64,000 nucleotides of DNA from the NCBI RefSeq assembly GCF_017798165.1, contig NZ_CP059068.1, positions 4,526,001-4,590,000 on the forward strand, read 5' to 3'. The stretch comes from Rhodoferax sp. AJA081-3. GTDB taxonomy: Bacteria > Pseudomonadota > Gammaproteobacteria > Burkholderiales > Burkholderiaceae_C. The translations under genes and the position numbers were made by a program. How positions within the stretch are numbered: the first letter of the stretch is position 1; the number at the start of each line of letters is the position of its first letter. Under the pieces are notes generated by a model. It saw nothing but the letters and a program-made list of their open reading frames with translations. It was not told the origin of the DNA and searched no databases. Shown here one piece after another: positions 19,129 to 29,552 of this stretch.

Positions 19129-20486
19129 ACATAGACGCGCGGTCCGCTCAACTCCGCAGTGTTGTGGGGGCGATTGCTGTCGCTGCGGGCATGTCGTTGC
19201 TTGGTAGTCGAGCAATTGCCCAAAGCGTTGGCGAGGTTGAATTCGCCAGAGGCGTTGGTTTTGCACAAACAGAAGGTCAGGGCCCTCGCACCCTGGGTAA
19301 GGGGCTGTCGCTGAGGCAGGGTGATCGTGTCACCACCGCCGAGGGGGCCTCTGCTATCGTCAAGATGCAAGACGGTACACGCATGACCGTTCGGCCGAAT
19401 TCCGAGCTGGTGATCCAGCAATACAAATTCAGCGAGAGCGCACCCGACAACAGCATGGTGATGCAATTGTTCAGAGGCGGCTTTCGGGCTATCACAGGCT
19501 TGATCACCAAAAATTCGCCGGATGCTGCGCGGGTTGTAACCCGAACCGCGACCTTGGGCATACGGGGCACAGATTTCGATGCCAGAATTTGCACCAACGA
19601 GTGCAAAACGGAGTCCGCCAAGATTCCAGAAAAGGCCAATGCAAACGCCGTACAGGCTAGCGCCAAATTGGTATCGGCCCTGGGTGAGATCAACGCAGTG
19701 GATTCGTTCGGTGTACGCCGGCGGGTGGTCCCAGGTGGTAGCGTGTACCCAGGTGACGTCGTGGAGACTGGCTCCAGTGCAAGCGCGGTGATTGCGTTTC
19801 GGGACGACAGTCGGCTGACCTTAGGCCCGGTCACCCGCTTCAGGGTAGACAGCTTTGTGTTTGATGCAAACAATCCCAAGGATGGGCGTTTTTTGGTGTC
19901 GTTGTTGCGCGGCTCTCTGCGCGCTTTGACGGGCTTGATTGGTAAGTCAAATACCCGTAATGTGGGTTTTGCGACTCCAACTGCCACGGTTGGCATTCGG
20001 GGTACCGGCCTGGACATTGACTGTGCGACCGATGCGGGATGCAGCCTTTTCACCTGGCTGGGGTCTATTGAAGTCACGCCAAATGGGCAAAGTGCGCTGC
20101 AAGTGTTGCAGACTGGCCAAGGGTTGTTCGTGAGCCCCAATGCCATCCGGCCACTGAATGGACCTACCTTGCAAAATCTGCCCCGTCCGGATGGTGTGGT
20201 GGTGGATACCAAACAGCTGTTTTCAGCCGACGCTGTTGATGATGGGCAAGAGGGACTTTTTGTGTTTGTGCGCGATGGTCATATTGAGGTGGTGACCGGT
20301 CGACAGACACTGCATTTGGGTCGGGGCGAGACAGGTTTTGCTGGCATCGATGGCAATACTGCACGCCCCCTGCTGACTCCCCTGTTCCTGGAGTTTGACC
20401 GCACGCCCATGCCGAATAGCAAACACCCTATGCTGAGCACCGTGCTGGGTGAGAATCGCGTCCGTGCGACCAATCAGTGCCGATAA
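19116..20486 (+). CDS. FecR-domain protein within a two-partner secretion operon
   Basis: The 456-residue protein has an N-terminal signal-like segment ending near SRAIAQS. Two FecR-type repeats follow, each starting with a GEV/GEI strand and an RxGDxV/YPGDVV turn. They end in the near-identical motifs TATLGIRGTDFD (first) and TATVGIRGTGLD (second), suggesting internal duplication. It lacks the N-terminal cytoplasmic and membrane part of classical FecR anti-sigma regulators, so a periplasmic or surface role linked to the exoprotein is more plausible. It overlaps the exoprotein gene by 13 bp and the transporter gene by 10 bp, so the three are translationally coupled. An alternative in-frame ATG is at 19125. 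Confidence 0.88.
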   Translation: MPTMNIDARSAQLRSVVGAIAVAAGMSLLGSRAIAQSVGEVEFARGVGFAQTEGQGPRTLGKGLSLRQGDRVTTAEGASAIVKMQDGTRMTVRPNSELVIQQYKFSESAPDNSMVMQLFRGGFRAITGLITKNSPDAARVVTRTATLGIRGTDFDARICTNECKTESAKIPEKANANAVQASAKLVSALGEINAVDSFGVRRRVVPGGSVYPGDVVETGSSASAVIAFRDDSRLTLGPVTRFRVDSFVFDANNPKDGRFLVSLLRGSLRALTGLIGKSNTRNVGFATPTATVGIRGTGLDIDCATDAGCSLFTWLGSIEVTPNGQSALQVLQTGQGLFVSPNAIRPLNGPTLQNLPRPDGVVVDTKQLFSADAVDDGQEGLFVFVRDGHIEVVTGRQTLHLGRGETGFAGIDGNTARPLLTPLFLEFDRTPMPNSKHPMLSTVLGENRVRATNQCR

Positions 20487-22123
20487 AAATGCGTCATACC
20501 CCGATGAATTCAATCCGTAACGCTGTGGGCCTGTCCCGCGCAGCTGGTGTTGGTTTATTTGCAGGTGCAGCGATGTGCTCGATGAGTGCCTATGCACAGC
20601 AGCCACCAGTGTCCCCCGCGCAAAGCCCGTCGCCTGTTTTTGTCATCCGAGGCTTTGATATCACTGGCGACAACCCGCTGGCAGATGGTGAAGTGACCAA
20701 CATACTGGCGCCCTATCTTCGCGCGGACGCAACGATAGAGACCTTGCAGAAGGCGACAGCCGCACTGGAAGCAGCCTTGAAGGACAAAGGATTCACGCTT
20801 TACCGCGTTGCATTGCCACCCCAGGAAGTAGGGCGGACGGTTACGCTCAACATTGTGAAGTTTGTCATTGGCAAGATCAACATAGAAGGCCGGGAGCGTT
20901 ACACCGAGGCCAATATCCGCGCAAGCTTGCCAGAACTGAAGGAAGGCACGGCGCCCAATTTCCGGACCCTGGCGGTGCAGACCGCGATTGCCAATGAATC
21001 CCAGGGCAAGCAGTTACAGGTTGCGGTCAAGGAGTCAGACGATGCAGACAAGATTGATGTGCGCATCATCGTCAAAGAATCCAAACCCTGGAGCTTGTCG
21101 GTTAGCGAAAGCAATACAGGTTCCAGTGCCACGGGTAATGACCGCCTGACGCTGGCGGGAACACACTCCAACCTGTTTGACAGGGACCACCAGTTGACGG
21201 CTGCCTACACGACATCCCTTGAGCGCCCCAGCGATGTTCGACAGTTTGGTCTCAACTACCGCGTGCCACTGTACCGATTGGGCGGTGTCATCGGCATGAG
21301 CTACACGCACTCGGACGTTGTCGGAAATTTTGGCGCCTTCAACAGCACGGGGGCTGGGCAGACTTTCGGGCTCAATTACAACCACTATCTGCCACCGGAC
21401 GGCGGGTACCGGGGCTACGTCAGCCTGGGCCTGGACCACAAGCAGTTTGATGTAACCCACATCAATGGATTCCCGCTGGCTGGGCAGCTTGTGCGGCGCA
21501 GCCAGCCCTTGTCGTTGGGATACACCGCCAAAGTGGAGTCGGATTCCCAAGTTTGGGGCTACAACCTCGACCTTGCCAGCAATCTACCGGGTGGCGCAGG
21601 CAATGACGTTGCGTCCTATCAATCAGAAGACTCCCGCATCACAACGGCAAGCTGGAAGGTGTTGCGCGGCGGGGCAAACTATCTGACAGGTTTTTCCAAT
21701 GGCTGGTTTTTCGGCGTGCGTGCACAGTTCCAGCTCAGTACGGACGCGCTAATTTCGGGTGAGCAATTTGGCCTAGGGGGCGCATCGTCTGTACGGGGCG
21801 TGGGTGAGAGGCCTTTGTCCGGCGATAGCGGAATGCTGCTGTCGACAGAAATTACTTCGCGGGAGCTGGCACCTGGCTTGCGCATGTTGGGTTTTGTGGA
21901 CGCCGGGTGGTTGAGCAATAGAAATCCCAATGGCAATCCCAAGCCCGCGGCAGATTCTCTGTCCAGTGCCGGGGTTGGTTTGCGCTACACCTTGCCCACC
22001 GTCACCATGTCTGCTGACTATGGACGGGTATTGGGCGGCAGTACCTTGCCCTACGTCGCAGGTTCAGGAATCCCGCAGGCGGGGGACCAAAAACTGCACG
22101 TCAACCTGTCGGCGAAGTTTTGA
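20477..22123 (+). CDS. Two-partner secretion outer-membrane transporter (TpsB, ShlB/FhaC family)
   Basis: The 548-residue protein is expected to export the upstream exoprotein across the outer membrane. A signal peptide ends near AYAQQ. It is followed by POTRA domains, the first starting at VIRGFDITGDNPL and the second at IGKINIEGRERYTEANIR. A 16-strand type barrel follows, with the VRGVGER motif, a variant of the family VRGYxE loop motif, near residue 440. The chain ends in the terminal phenylalanine SAKF typical of outer-membrane barrels. The true start may be the internal ATG at 20507, which gives a more compact signal sequence (MNSIRN). Confidence 0.93.
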   Translation: MPIKMRHTPMNSIRNAVGLSRAAGVGLFAGAAMCSMSAYAQQPPVSPAQSPSPVFVIRGFDITGDNPLADGEVTNILAPYLRADATIETLQKATAALEAALKDKGFTLYRVALPPQEVGRTVTLNIVKFVIGKINIEGRERYTEANIRASLPELKEGTAPNFRTLAVQTAIANESQGKQLQVAVKESDDADKIDVRIIVKESKPWSLSVSESNTGSSATGNDRLTLAGTHSNLFDRDHQLTAAYTTSLERPSDVRQFGLNYRVPLYRLGGVIGMSYTHSDVVGNFGAFNSTGAGQTFGLNYNHYLPPDGGYRGYVSLGLDHKQFDVTHINGFPLAGQLVRRSQPLSLGYTAKVESDSQVWGYNLDLASNLPGGAGNDVASYQSEDSRITTASWKVLRGGANYLTGFSNGWFFGVRAQFQLSTDALISGEQFGLGGASSVRGVGERPLSGDSGMLLSTEITSRELAPGLRMLGFVDAGWLSNRNPNGNPKPAADSLSSAGVGLRYTLPTVTMSADYGRVLGGSTLPYVAGSGIPQAGDQKLHVNLSAKF

Positions 22124-22162
22124 CGCGCCGACCCTCTTTCGCTTACTCAGATAAAACTCACC

Positions 22163-22576
22163 ATGGCAGGATTAAAAACTGGCGCTCCAACGCCTCAGGC
22201 GTTGACAGTCCACGGCCAGTCGCGGGTACTGGAGGTCAGTTTCTCTGATGGCGCAAACTTTCGCATCCCGTTTGAGTTGATGCGTGTGTACTCCCCGTCT
22301 GCCGAGGTGCAAGGCCATGGCCCCGGCCAAGAGACCTTGCAAACGGGCAAACGGGATGTTGAGCTCGAAGCGCTGGAACCTGTGGGCAACTACGCCGTGC
22401 AGCCGCGGTTTTCAGATGGCCACGACACCGGAATCTTCTCGTGGGACTATCTGTACTTTTTGGGCTCGCAGCAGGAGCGCCTGTGGCAGGACTATGCGGA
22501 CCGGCTCAAACTGGCCCATGCGGACCGGGATGCGCCTATGGTGGCAAAATCGGGGAATGCCTGCTCCAGCCATTGA
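22163..22576 (+). CDS. DUF971 (gamma-butyrobetaine hydroxylase-like N-terminal domain) protein
   Basis: The 137-residue protein matches the DUF971 family, with SRVLEVSFSDG at the start, the LRVYSPSAEVQGHGPGQ-like loop and the end motif FSDGHDTGIFSWDYL. In related bacteria this gene commonly lies immediately before ubiE, as here. The family is linked to Fe-S or hydroxylase functions in other contexts but no activity is proven. A dispersed repeat begins 10 bp after its stop. Confidence 0.9.
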   Translation: MAGLKTGAPTPQALTVHGQSRVLEVSFSDGANFRIPFELMRVYSPSAEVQGHGPGQETLQTGKRDVELEALEPVGNYAVQPRFSDGHDTGIFSWDYLYFLGSQQERLWQDYADRLKLAHADRDAPMVAKSGNACSSH

Positions 22577-22586
22577 ATGGATGAGC

Positions 22587-22636
22587 GCTATCAAAATAAT
22601 AGCTATACACTCAATAATCTCGGGGGCTGGATGCCA
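22587..22636 (+). repeat. 17-17-8 dispersed repeat, copy 5
   Basis: The head GCTATCAAAATAATAGC (22587-22603) has a perfect 5-bp stem. The spacer is 22604-22620 and CGGGGGCT is at 22621-22628. It lies in the 80-bp gap between DUF971 and ubiE. Confidence 0.9.
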
Positions 22637-22656
22637 TTTTCACCCTCATTAATACT

Positions 22657-23388
22657 ATGACCACTACACATTTCGGCTTCAAGTCGGTAGACGAAGCAGA
22701 AAAAGCACGCCATGTGCGTGGCGTTTTCGACTCGGTTGCGCCCAAATACGATGTGATGAATGACCTCATGTCCATGGGTTTGCACCGCGCGTGGAAGGCT
22801 TACACCGTAATGGTTGCCAATTTGCAAGAGGGTGACAAGGTACTGGACATCGCTGGCGGTACGGGCGACCTGGCTCTGGCTTTTTCCAAGAAGGTTGGCA
22901 ACTCGGGGCAGGTGGTGCACACGGACATCAACGAAGCCATGCTCAGCACCGGGCGCAACCGCCTGATCGACGAAGGGGTGGCGCTGCCCACGCTTGTATG
23001 TGACGCCGAGAAACTGCCATTCGCCGACAATTACTTCAACCTGGTCAGCGTAGCCTTTGGCTTGCGCAATATGACCCACAAGGGTGTGGCTCTGGCCGAG
23101 ATGCAGCGTGTGCTCAAGCCGGGTGGCAAGTTGTTGGTGCTGGAGTTCTCCAAGGTGGCCGCACCGCTTGAGAAGATCTATGACTGGTATTCGTTCAAGG
23201 TCTTGCCCAAATTGGGCAAGTTGGTGGCGGGTGATGACTCAAGCTACCAGTACCTCGCAGAGTCGATTCGTATGCATCCGGGCCAGGCCGAATTGAAGAC
23301 CATGATGCACAAAGGGGGTTTTGGCCATGTGGACTATCACAACCTGACTGGCGGTGTTGTGGCTTTGCATGTTGGAATCAAGTGCTGA
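22657..23388 (+). CDS. ubiE: Ubiquinone/menaquinone biosynthesis C-methyltransferase UbiE
   Basis: This SAM-dependent enzyme adds the C-methyl group to the benzoquinol ring in ubiquinone synthesis. The family signature [18 protein letters not shown] is present near residue 28, the SAM motif [10 protein letters not shown] near 63, and the second signature [16 protein letters not shown] near 150. The length is 243 residues. It begins a likely operon with the Tim44-like gene, ubiJ and ubiB. Confidence 0.97.
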   Translation: MTTTHFGFKSVDEAEKARHVRGVFDSVAPKYDVMNDLMSMGLHRAWKAYTVMVANLQEGDKVLDIAGGTGDLALAFSKKVGNSGQVVHTDINEAMLSTGRNRLIDEGVALPTLVCDAEKLPFADNYFNLVSVAFGLRNMTHKGVALAEMQRVLKPGGKLLVLEFSKVAAPLEKIYDWYSFKVLPKLGKLVAGDDSSYQYLAESIRMHPGQAELKTMMHKGGFGHVDYHNLTGGVVALHVGIKC

Positions 23389-23440
23389 GGCTTGTGGATT
23401 CGGCATCTATCCTCACCTTACAAGTTCCTTTGGAGTGAAT

Positions 23441-24424
23441 ATGAAAATTTGGACAGTTATTTTGGTCGCCACGTTGGCGCTTGCCAGCATCAATGCGGAG
23501 GCGGCGCGTCGACTGGGTGGCGGCAAGTCGGTGGGCCAACAATCGTCCAACGTGACCCAACGCGATGCGACACCGGCTGCACCGGCAGCGCCCAGCCAGG
23601 GTGTGAACAATACCGCGGCGGCAAAACCCGCCGCCGCCACACCGCCTGCACCGGCTAAACGCCCCTGGGGTGCCATGCTGGGCGGTCTGGCCGCCGGCTT
23701 GGGTTTGGCGTGGCTTGCAAGTTCCCTCGGCCTCGGTGAAGGAATGGGCCAGGTCCTGATGTTTGCGCTGCTGGCAATGGTCGTCGTTATGGGCATCGGC
23801 TGGTTTATGCGGCGCAAAGCCGCGGCTGCAGCCCCACAGGCGAGCCCTTTTGCCTTCCAGGGTGCCGGCAATACCGGAGCCCCCCCGGTAACCCAGTCCA
23901 AGCCCTACAGCCCGGACCACGTTGGTAACGACGCATCCGCACGTCCCTGGGAGCGTAGCAGCATGGCGTTTGAAGCGTCCAATCCCACCGGGGGTTCCAT
24001 GATTGGCTCCGCACTGATGGGCTCACAGAACTGGGGCATTCCGGCAGGGTTCGATTCCGAAGGATTTTTGGCTGCGGCCAAAACCAACTTTGTGACCTTG
24101 CAGGTTGCCTGGGACAAATCTGACATCCCGGCCTTGCGCGCCATGATGACGGACACCATGCTGCGTGAAATCCAGGCCCAGTTGGCCGAGCGCGAGGCGC
24201 AGCCCGGATCCAGCCCCAACCGAACCGACGTGGTGATGTTGGAAGCCCGTTTGTTGGGTATTGAAGAAACAGCAGATGAGTATTTGGCCAGTGTGGAGTT
24301 CTCCGGCATGATTCGCGAAGAGCCATCGGCCGGCCCCAGCCCGTTCCGTGAGGTCTGGAACATGAGCAAGCCCGTCAGCGGTAACCGCGGCTGGTTGGTG
24401 GCAGGCGTACAAGCCCTGCAGTAG
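23441..24424 (+). CDS. Tim44-like domain membrane protein
   Basis: The 327-residue protein starts at 23441, chosen because TTTGGAG precedes this ATG and a signal peptide (MKIWTVILVATLALASINAE) follows. An Ala/Pro-rich stretch leads to two hydrophobic segments around 75-125 (GAMLGGLAAGLGLAWLASS and VLMFALLAMVVVMGIGWF). A C-terminal Tim44-like lipid-binding domain runs from about 205 to 327. Its position between ubiE and ubiJ-ubiB is common in Burkholderiales and suggests a role in membrane or quinone-related processes, but no function is established. Confidence 0.88.
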   Translation: MKIWTVILVATLALASINAEAARRLGGGKSVGQQSSNVTQRDATPAAPAAPSQGVNNTAAAKPAAATPPAPAKRPWGAMLGGLAAGLGLAWLASSLGLGEGMGQVLMFALLAMVVVMGIGWFMRRKAAAAAPQASPFAFQGAGNTGAPPVTQSKPYSPDHVGNDASARPWERSSMAFEASNPTGGSMIGSALMGSQNWGIPAGFDSEGFLAAAKTNFVTLQVAWDKSDIPALRAMMTDTMLREIQAQLAEREAQPGSSPNRTDVVMLEARLLGIEETADEYLASVEFSGMIREEPSAGPSPFREVWNMSKPVSGNRGWLVAGVQALQ

Positions 24425-24483
24425 CCGCGAACTAGGCCGTGGTGTTCACGGCCATTCACCCGATTCAGGGAATAATGGGGACT

Positions 24484-25032
24484 ATGGCAACACAGTCCCC
24501 TTTTTCATTGCTGGAGGGTCTCCTCCAGAATTTCAGCCTTCCGTTTACGCCACCCGCCTGGGCCATAGACGAGGTGCGCCGACGCGTCGTCCTGTTGCTC
24601 AACCATGTGCTGATGCAGGAGCCCCAGGCCATGGAACGCCTGGTCCGGCAAAAAGGTAGTGTCGTGCGCATGCAGTGGCGCGACATGACCTTTGTAGTGG
24701 TGGTCACGCCGGCCGGTTTGTTGGACCTGGCGGCGGCTGATGCGCAAACCGATCTTTCCTTGGTGATCACGGATGAGTCACCGTTCACGATTGCGCAAAG
24801 CCTGATGGCCGGCAACAAACCCGCTGTCCGCATCGACGGTGATGTGCAATTGGCCGCCGATGTGAGTTGGCTGATTGACCACGTGCGCTGGGATCTGGAA
24901 GAAGACTTGGCGCGGATGTTCGGCGATGCGCCCGCCCACGGGCTGATGCAGGCTGCCGGTGCCATGGCCCAGGCCGTGCGGCAGTTTGCGGGCCGTGCAA
25001 ACAAGGATACATCCGGCGGAACATCTGCATGA
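24484..25032 (+). CDS. ubiJ: Ubiquinone biosynthesis accessory factor UbiJ (SCP2-like)
   Basis: The 182-residue protein has an SCP2-like lipid-binding N-terminal half and a helical C-terminus. UbiJ is an accessory factor that holds ubiquinone intermediates for the Ubi enzyme complex. The assignment rests on weak family resemblance ([19 protein letters not shown], then [14 protein letters not shown]) plus its place between ubiE and ubiB. The start at 24484 (MATQSPF) follows a GGGGAC element. ATGs at 24475 and 24439 are possible alternatives. Its stop overlaps the ubiB start as ATGA. Confidence 0.88.
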   Translation: MATQSPFSLLEGLLQNFSLPFTPPAWAIDEVRRRVVLLLNHVLMQEPQAMERLVRQKGSVVRMQWRDMTFVVVVTPAGLLDLAAADAQTDLSLVITDESPFTIAQSLMAGNKPAVRIDGDVQLAADVSWLIDHVRWDLEEDLARMFGDAPAHGLMQAAGAMAQAVRQFAGRANKDTSGGTSA

Positions 25033-26594
25033 GCCGCCTGCACCGCGGTTTTTTTATCGTCTGGATTGTTTTTCACTACGGACTCGATGAGCTCGTACTG
25101 AGCAGTTTTGACAAGCCATGGCTGCGGCGCTTGATGCGCCTGTTGACGCTTGGGCGAAATTTGGACGCGCCCAGAGGTGAACGCCTGCGCCAGGCGCTCG
25201 AACGCTTGGGTCCGATATTTGTCAAATTTGGGCAGGTGTTGTCCACCCGGCGCGACCTCTTGCCGCTGGACATTGCGGATGAATTGGCCAAGTTGCAAGA
25301 CCGCGTCCCGCCCTTTCCCTCCGAAGTGGCAGTGGCCACCATTGAGCGCGCCTTGCGCAAACCCTTGGAAGAAATTTTTGTATCGTTTGAGCAGCAGCCG
25401 GTGGCCAGTGCCTCGATTGCGCAGGTCCATTTTGCGGTGTTGCGGGATCGCCAGGGGCAGGAGCGTGAGGTGGCCGTCAAGGTGCTGCGCCCCGGCATGC
25501 TGGGCGCCATCGAGAAGGACCTGCAGTTGATGCGCATGATGGCAGGCTGGGTCGACAGTCTGTCATCGGAAGGCAAACGCCTGCGTCCGCGCGAAGTGGT
25601 GGCCGAATTCGACAAACACCTGCATGACGAGCTGGACCTGGTGCGCGAAGCCTCCAGTGCGGCCCAATTGCGCCGCAATATGGACAGCCTGCAACTGGTG
25701 CTGATCCCCGAGATCCACTGGGACCTGTGCACCACCGAAGTTATGGTTATGGAGCGCATGGTGGGTGTTCCCATCAGCCAGACCGACAAGCTGCGCGAAG
25801 CTGGCGTAGACCTTCCCAAGCTCGCGCGTGACGGGGTGACGATATTCTTCACCCAGGTATTTCGGGATGGTTTTTTCCACGCCGACATGCACCCGGGCAA
25901 TATCCAGGTCAGCTTGGACCCCAAGACCTTTGGCCGTTACATCTCGCTGGATTTCGGCATCGTGGGTACGCTGACCGAGTCCGACAAAGACTACCTGGCG
26001 CAAAACTTCACGGCATTCTTTCGTCGCGATTACAAACGGGTGGCCGAATTACACATCGAGTCTGGTTGGGTGCCGCGCAACACCCGCGTGGATGAGTTGG
26101 AAGCCGGCATTCGATCCGTTTGTGAGCCTTACTTTGACCGGCCGCTCAAGGAAATATCACTGGGCCTGCTGCTGATGCGCCTGTTCCAGATTTCTCGGCG
26201 CTTCCAGGTGGAAATCCAGCCCCAGCTGGTTTTACTACAGAAGACTTTGCTGAATATCGAGGGCCTGGGCCGCGAGCTGGACCCCGATCTGGACCTTTGG
26301 GCCACGGCCAAGCCTTTCCTGGAACAATGGATGCTGGGGCAGGTAGGGCCACAAAAGCTGATGGACCAGTTCAAGGCGCAGGCACCACACTACGCCAAGT
26401 TGCTACCGGAACTGCCCATGTTGCTGCACAACTTTCTGCGGGCCAACCCTGCTGACTCCAGCCGGGCGATGGAGGTATTGCTTGTGGAGCAGCGCCGCAC
26501 CAACAAACTTTTGCAGGGGCTGGTTTACGCCGTGATCGGGTTTGCGCTGGGAATGGTGGTTATGCAATTGGTGATCAGGGTTCGATTGTTTTAG
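25029..26594 (+). CDS. ubiB: Ubiquinone biosynthesis regulatory protein kinase UbiB
   Basis: UbiB is an atypical kinase-like ATPase of the ABC1/ADCK group needed for ubiquinone synthesis. The KxGQ motif appears as [10 protein letters not shown], the alanine-rich nucleotide loop as [12 protein letters not shown], and the catalytic region as [12 protein letters not shown] followed by LDFGIVG. Two C-terminal hydrophobic segments anchor it in the membrane (near 500-518). The length is 521 residues. It overlaps ubiJ by 4 bp. Confidence 0.97.
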   Translation: MSRLHRGFFIVWIVFHYGLDELVLSSFDKPWLRRLMRLLTLGRNLDAPRGERLRQALERLGPIFVKFGQVLSTRRDLLPLDIADELAKLQDRVPPFPSEVAVATIERALRKPLEEIFVSFEQQPVASASIAQVHFAVLRDRQGQEREVAVKVLRPGMLGAIEKDLQLMRMMAGWVDSLSSEGKRLRPREVVAEFDKHLHDELDLVREASSAAQLRRNMDSLQLVLIPEIHWDLCTTEVMVMERMVGVPISQTDKLREAGVDLPKLARDGVTIFFTQVFRDGFFHADMHPGNIQVSLDPKTFGRYISLDFGIVGTLTESDKDYLAQNFTAFFRRDYKRVAELHIESGWVPRNTRVDELEAGIRSVCEPYFDRPLKEISLGLLLMRLFQISRRFQVEIQPQLVLLQKTLLNIEGLGRELDPDLDLWATAKPFLEQWMLGQVGPQKLMDQFKAQAPHYAKLLPELPMLLHNFLRANPADSSRAMEVLLVEQRRTNKLLQGLVYAVIGFALGMVVMQLVIRVRLF

Positions 26595-26609
26595 CTGGCG
26601 GCCTATAAT
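26581..26609 (+). promoter_or_regulatory. Putative sigma-70 promoter for fmdB-DUF502-aspS
   Basis: A perfect TATAAT lies at 26604-26609 and TTCGAT at 26581-26586, with 17 bp between. It overlaps the end of ubiB and lies 38 bp before the fmdB start. Confidence 0.5.
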
Positions 26610-26646
26610 TGAGGGCTTTGCAACTTGAAGCCTGAGTCATCTATCC

Positions 26647-26958
26647 ATGCCTATATACGCCTATAAATGCGAGTCCTGCGGGTTTGCCAAGGACGTATTG
26701 CAAAAAATGTCCGATGCACCGCTGGACGTTTGTCCTGCCTGTAACAAAGCTTCGTTCAAGAAGCAGGTTACTGCAGCGGGCTTCCAGCTCAAGGGTTCTG
26801 GCTGGTATGCCACCGATTTCAAAGGCGGAGGCAGCGCACCAACCAGTGTGCCTGCACCCGCAGACGGCAGCACGGCCGCGCCTGCCACTGAGTCGGCAGC
26901 GCCCAAAGTGGAAGCCACACCGACCACTGGGGCGGCGCCGGCCGCATCCGGGTCCTGA
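26647..26958 (+). CDS. FmdB-family zinc-ribbon protein
   Basis: The 103-residue protein starts MPIYAYKCESCG and has a second CPAC pair, together forming a zinc ribbon typical of the FmdB family. FmdB was named as a putative regulator of formamidase in Methylophilus, but the general role is unknown. The C-terminal half is Ala/Pro-rich and probably disordered. It precedes a DUF502 gene and aspS, an order frequently kept in Burkholderiales. Confidence 0.92.
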   Translation: MPIYAYKCESCGFAKDVLQKMSDAPLDVCPACNKASFKKQVTAAGFQLKGSGWYATDFKGGGSAPTSVPAPADGSTAAPATESAAPKVEATPTTGAAPAASGS

Positions 26959-26987
26959 TTTTGTCTTCCATTGAGCCGGGGGTTTCT

Positions 26988-27641
26988 GTGCCATTCAAGA
27001 AATACATGCTGACCGGGTTGATGGTGTGGTTGCCGCTGGCCATCACCATCTGGGTACTGACGTGGCTCGTCAAATCCTTGGACGGTGTGCTGGGTGGCGT
27101 GCTGTATGGCATCGCCGCGGTAGCGCCAGCCAGCATGGGTTCTTCGATTAGTCGCCTTGCCAATATCCCTGGTCTGGGCGTGTTGTTTGTGGCAACCTTT
27201 ATGCTGGTAACGGGCGCCTTGGTGTCCAACGTTGCCGGGCGCTGGCTGCACAAACAATGGGACGGCTTGTTCACCCGTATCCCCATCGTCAAGTCCATTT
27301 ACAACAGCGTCAAGAAAGTCTCCGACACGCTGTTTTCCAGCAACGGCAATGCATTTCGTACGGCCTTGCTGATCCAGTATCCCCGCGCCGGGAGCTGGAC
27401 GATTGCGTTCCAGACCGGCACCCCTACGGGTGAAGTAGCGTCCCATTTGGGGACCGATTTTGTCAGTGTCTATGTGCCGACCACGCCCAATCCCACCAGT
27501 GGTTTCTTTTTGATGTTGCCCCGTGCGGATGTGGTGGAGCTGGACATGAGTGTGGACCAGGCATTGACCTACGTCATTTCCATGGGTTCTGTTCCCCCTG
27601 CAACACATCTGCCCGTTAAGGCAGTGCCCAAGCCCTCTTAA
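26988..27641 (+). CDS. DUF502 family membrane protein
   Basis: This protein of about 217 residues has two clear membrane segments (LTGLMVWLPLAITIWVLTWL and LGVLFVATFMLVTGALV) and the DUF502 core, including IPIVKSIYNSVKKV and TGFFLML-like strands. The GTG at 26988 is preferred because GGGGG lies just upstream and the family starts close to the KKYMLTG sequence. A TTG at 26961 would add nine residues. Function is unknown. It lies 29 bp after fmdB and 45 bp before aspS. Confidence 0.88.
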   Translation: MPFKKYMLTGLMVWLPLAITIWVLTWLVKSLDGVLGGVLYGIAAVAPASMGSSISRLANIPGLGVLFVATFMLVTGALVSNVAGRWLHKQWDGLFTRIPIVKSIYNSVKKVSDTLFSSNGNAFRTALLIQYPRAGSWTIAFQTGTPTGEVASHLGTDFVSVYVPTTPNPTSGFFLMLPRADVVELDMSVDQALTYVISMGSVPPATHLPVKAVPKPS

Positions 27642-27686
27642 ATTTGCGAAACCCGCTGCCTGTTGGTGGCGCCTTGAAAGACAGTT

Positions 27687-29501
27687 ATGGCCATGCGTTC
27701 TCACTATTGCGGTCTGGTGACCGAAGCCCAAATGGGCGAAACCGTTTCCCTGTGCGGCTGGGTCAACCGCCGGCGTGACCACGGCGGTGTGATTTTTGTC
27801 GATTTGCGCGACCGAGAAGGGTATGTGCAGGTGGTGTGTGACCCCGACCGCGCCGACATGTTTGCCGCGGCCGAAGGCCTGCGCAACGAATTCTGCGTGC
27901 AGATCAAGGGCCTGGTGCGTGCGCGCCCCGAAGGCACTGCCAATGACGCGCTCAAGAGCGGCAAGATTGAAGTCTTGTGCCACGAACTGGTGGTGCTCAA
28001 CCCCTCGGTCACGCCTCCGTTCCAGTTGGACGACGACAACCTGAGTGAGACCACGCGCTTGACCCACCGCGTGCTGGACCTGCGCCGCCCCTACATGCAA
28101 AACAACCTGATGCTGCGTTACCGCGTATCGATGGAAGTGCGCAAGTTCCTGGACGCCAACGGATTTGTCGACATCGAAACACCCATGCTGACCAAGTCTA
28201 CGCCCGAAGGCGCGCGCGACTACCTGGTGCCCAGCCGTGTGCACGATGGCCACTTCTTCGCCTTGCCCCAGTCGCCCCAGTTGTTCAAGCAGTTGTTGAT
28301 GGTGGCCGGTTTTGACCGCTACTACCAGATCACCAAGTGTTTCCGCGACGAAGACCTGCGCGCCGACCGCCAGCCCGAATTCACCCAAATCGATATCGAA
28401 ACCTCCTTCCTGAGTGAAGAAGAAATCCGCGACATCTTCCAGGGCATGATCAAGACCGTGTTCCAGAACACCATCAAGGTGGACCTGGGCGATTTCCCTG
28501 TCATGACCTACCAGGAAGCCATGCAACGTTATGGCTCTGACAAGCCCGATCTGCGCGTGAACCTGGAGTTCACCGAAGTGACCGATGTGATGGCCGATGT
28601 GGACTTCAAAGTCTTCTCCGGCGCCGCCACCATGAAGGGTGGCCGCGTGGTGGCCCTGCGCGTGCCCGGTGGCTCGGTCGAAGGCGGCGGTATCAGCCGT
28701 GGCGAGATCGACGCCTACACCGAGTTCGTCAAGATCTACGGCGCCAAGGGCCTGGCCTATATCCGCGTCAACGACCTGTCCAAGGGCCGTGATGGTTTGC
28801 AAAGCCCCATCGTCAAGAACATCCATGACAAGGCGCTCAACGCGGTGCTGGAACGCTCCGGCGCACAAAACGGCGACCTGATTTTCTTCGGTGCCGACAA
28901 GGCCAAGATTGTCAACGACGCCATCGGCGCCCTGCGCCTCAAGGTCGGCCACAGCGACTTTGGCAAGAAAAATGGCCTGTTTGAAAAAGGCTGGCGTCCG
29001 ATGTGGGTGGTCGACTTCCCGATGTTCGAGTTCGACGAAGAAGCCCAGCGTTACACCGCCACCCACCACCCCTTTACCGCACCCAAGGACGGCCACGAAG
29101 ACTGGATGGTCTCTGCCCCCGAGAAATGTATCTCCAAGGGCTATGACATGGTGCTGAACGGCTGGGAAATGGGCGGTGGTTCCGTGCGTATCCACCGCGC
29201 CGATGTGCAGCAGAAGGTGTTCGATGCACTGAAGATCACACCGGAAGAAGCCCAGCTCAAGTTCGGCTTCCTGCTGGATGCACTGCAATACGGTGCGCCC
29301 CCACACGGTGGCTTGGCCTTTGGCCTGGACCGCATCGTGACGCTGATGACGGGTGCCGAATCCATCCGCGACGTGATTGCCTTCCCCAAGACCCAGCGTG
29401 CCCAGTGCCTGTTGACCCAGGCGCCGAGCCCTGTGGACGAGAAGCAGCTGCGCGAGCTGCACATCCGCCTGCGCACGCCCGAGGCGGCCAAAACTGCGTA
29501 A
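27687..29501 (+). CDS. aspS: Aspartyl-tRNA synthetase
   Basis: This class II synthetase charges tRNA-Asp. The OB-fold anticodon-binding domain is at the N-terminus ([20 protein letters not shown]). The class II catalytic core has motif 2 [18 protein letters not shown] and motif 3 [10 protein letters not shown] bacterial GAD insertion domain lies between about 290 and 420. The length is 604 residues. The bacterial-type architecture leaves open whether it also charges tRNA-Asn. A strong terminator follows the stop. Confidence 0.98.
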   Translation: MAMRSHYCGLVTEAQMGETVSLCGWVNRRRDHGGVIFVDLRDREGYVQVVCDPDRADMFAAAEGLRNEFCVQIKGLVRARPEGTANDALKSGKIEVLCHELVVLNPSVTPPFQLDDDNLSETTRLTHRVLDLRRPYMQNNLMLRYRVSMEVRKFLDANGFVDIETPMLTKSTPEGARDYLVPSRVHDGHFFALPQSPQLFKQLLMVAGFDRYYQITKCFRDEDLRADRQPEFTQIDIETSFLSEEEIRDIFQGMIKTVFQNTIKVDLGDFPVMTYQEAMQRYGSDKPDLRVNLEFTEVTDVMADVDFKVFSGAATMKGGRVVALRVPGGSVEGGGISRGEIDAYTEFVKIYGAKGLAYIRVNDLSKGRDGLQSPIVKNIHDKALNAVLERSGAQNGDLIFFGADKAKIVNDAIGALRLKVGHSDFGKKNGLFEKGWRPMWVVDFPMFEFDEEAQRYTATHHPFTAPKDGHEDWMVSAPEKCISKGYDMVLNGWEMGGGSVRIHRADVQQKVFDALKITPEEAQLKFGFLLDALQYGAPPHGGLAFGLDRIVTLMTGAESIRDVIAFPKTQRAQCLLTQAPSPVDEKQLRELHIRLRTPEAAKTA

Positions 29502-29522
29502 TCCGCAGCTTGGTGCACAATG

Positions 29523-29552
29523 AAAGGGCGCTCTGGTAGCGCCCTTTTTTTT
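29523..29552 (+). terminator. Rho-independent terminator after aspS
   Basis: A perfect 10-bp stem (AAAGGGCGCT at 29523-29532, AGCGCCCTTT at 29538-29547) with a CTGGT loop is followed by T to 29552. The next gene starts on the very next base. Confidence 0.85.
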
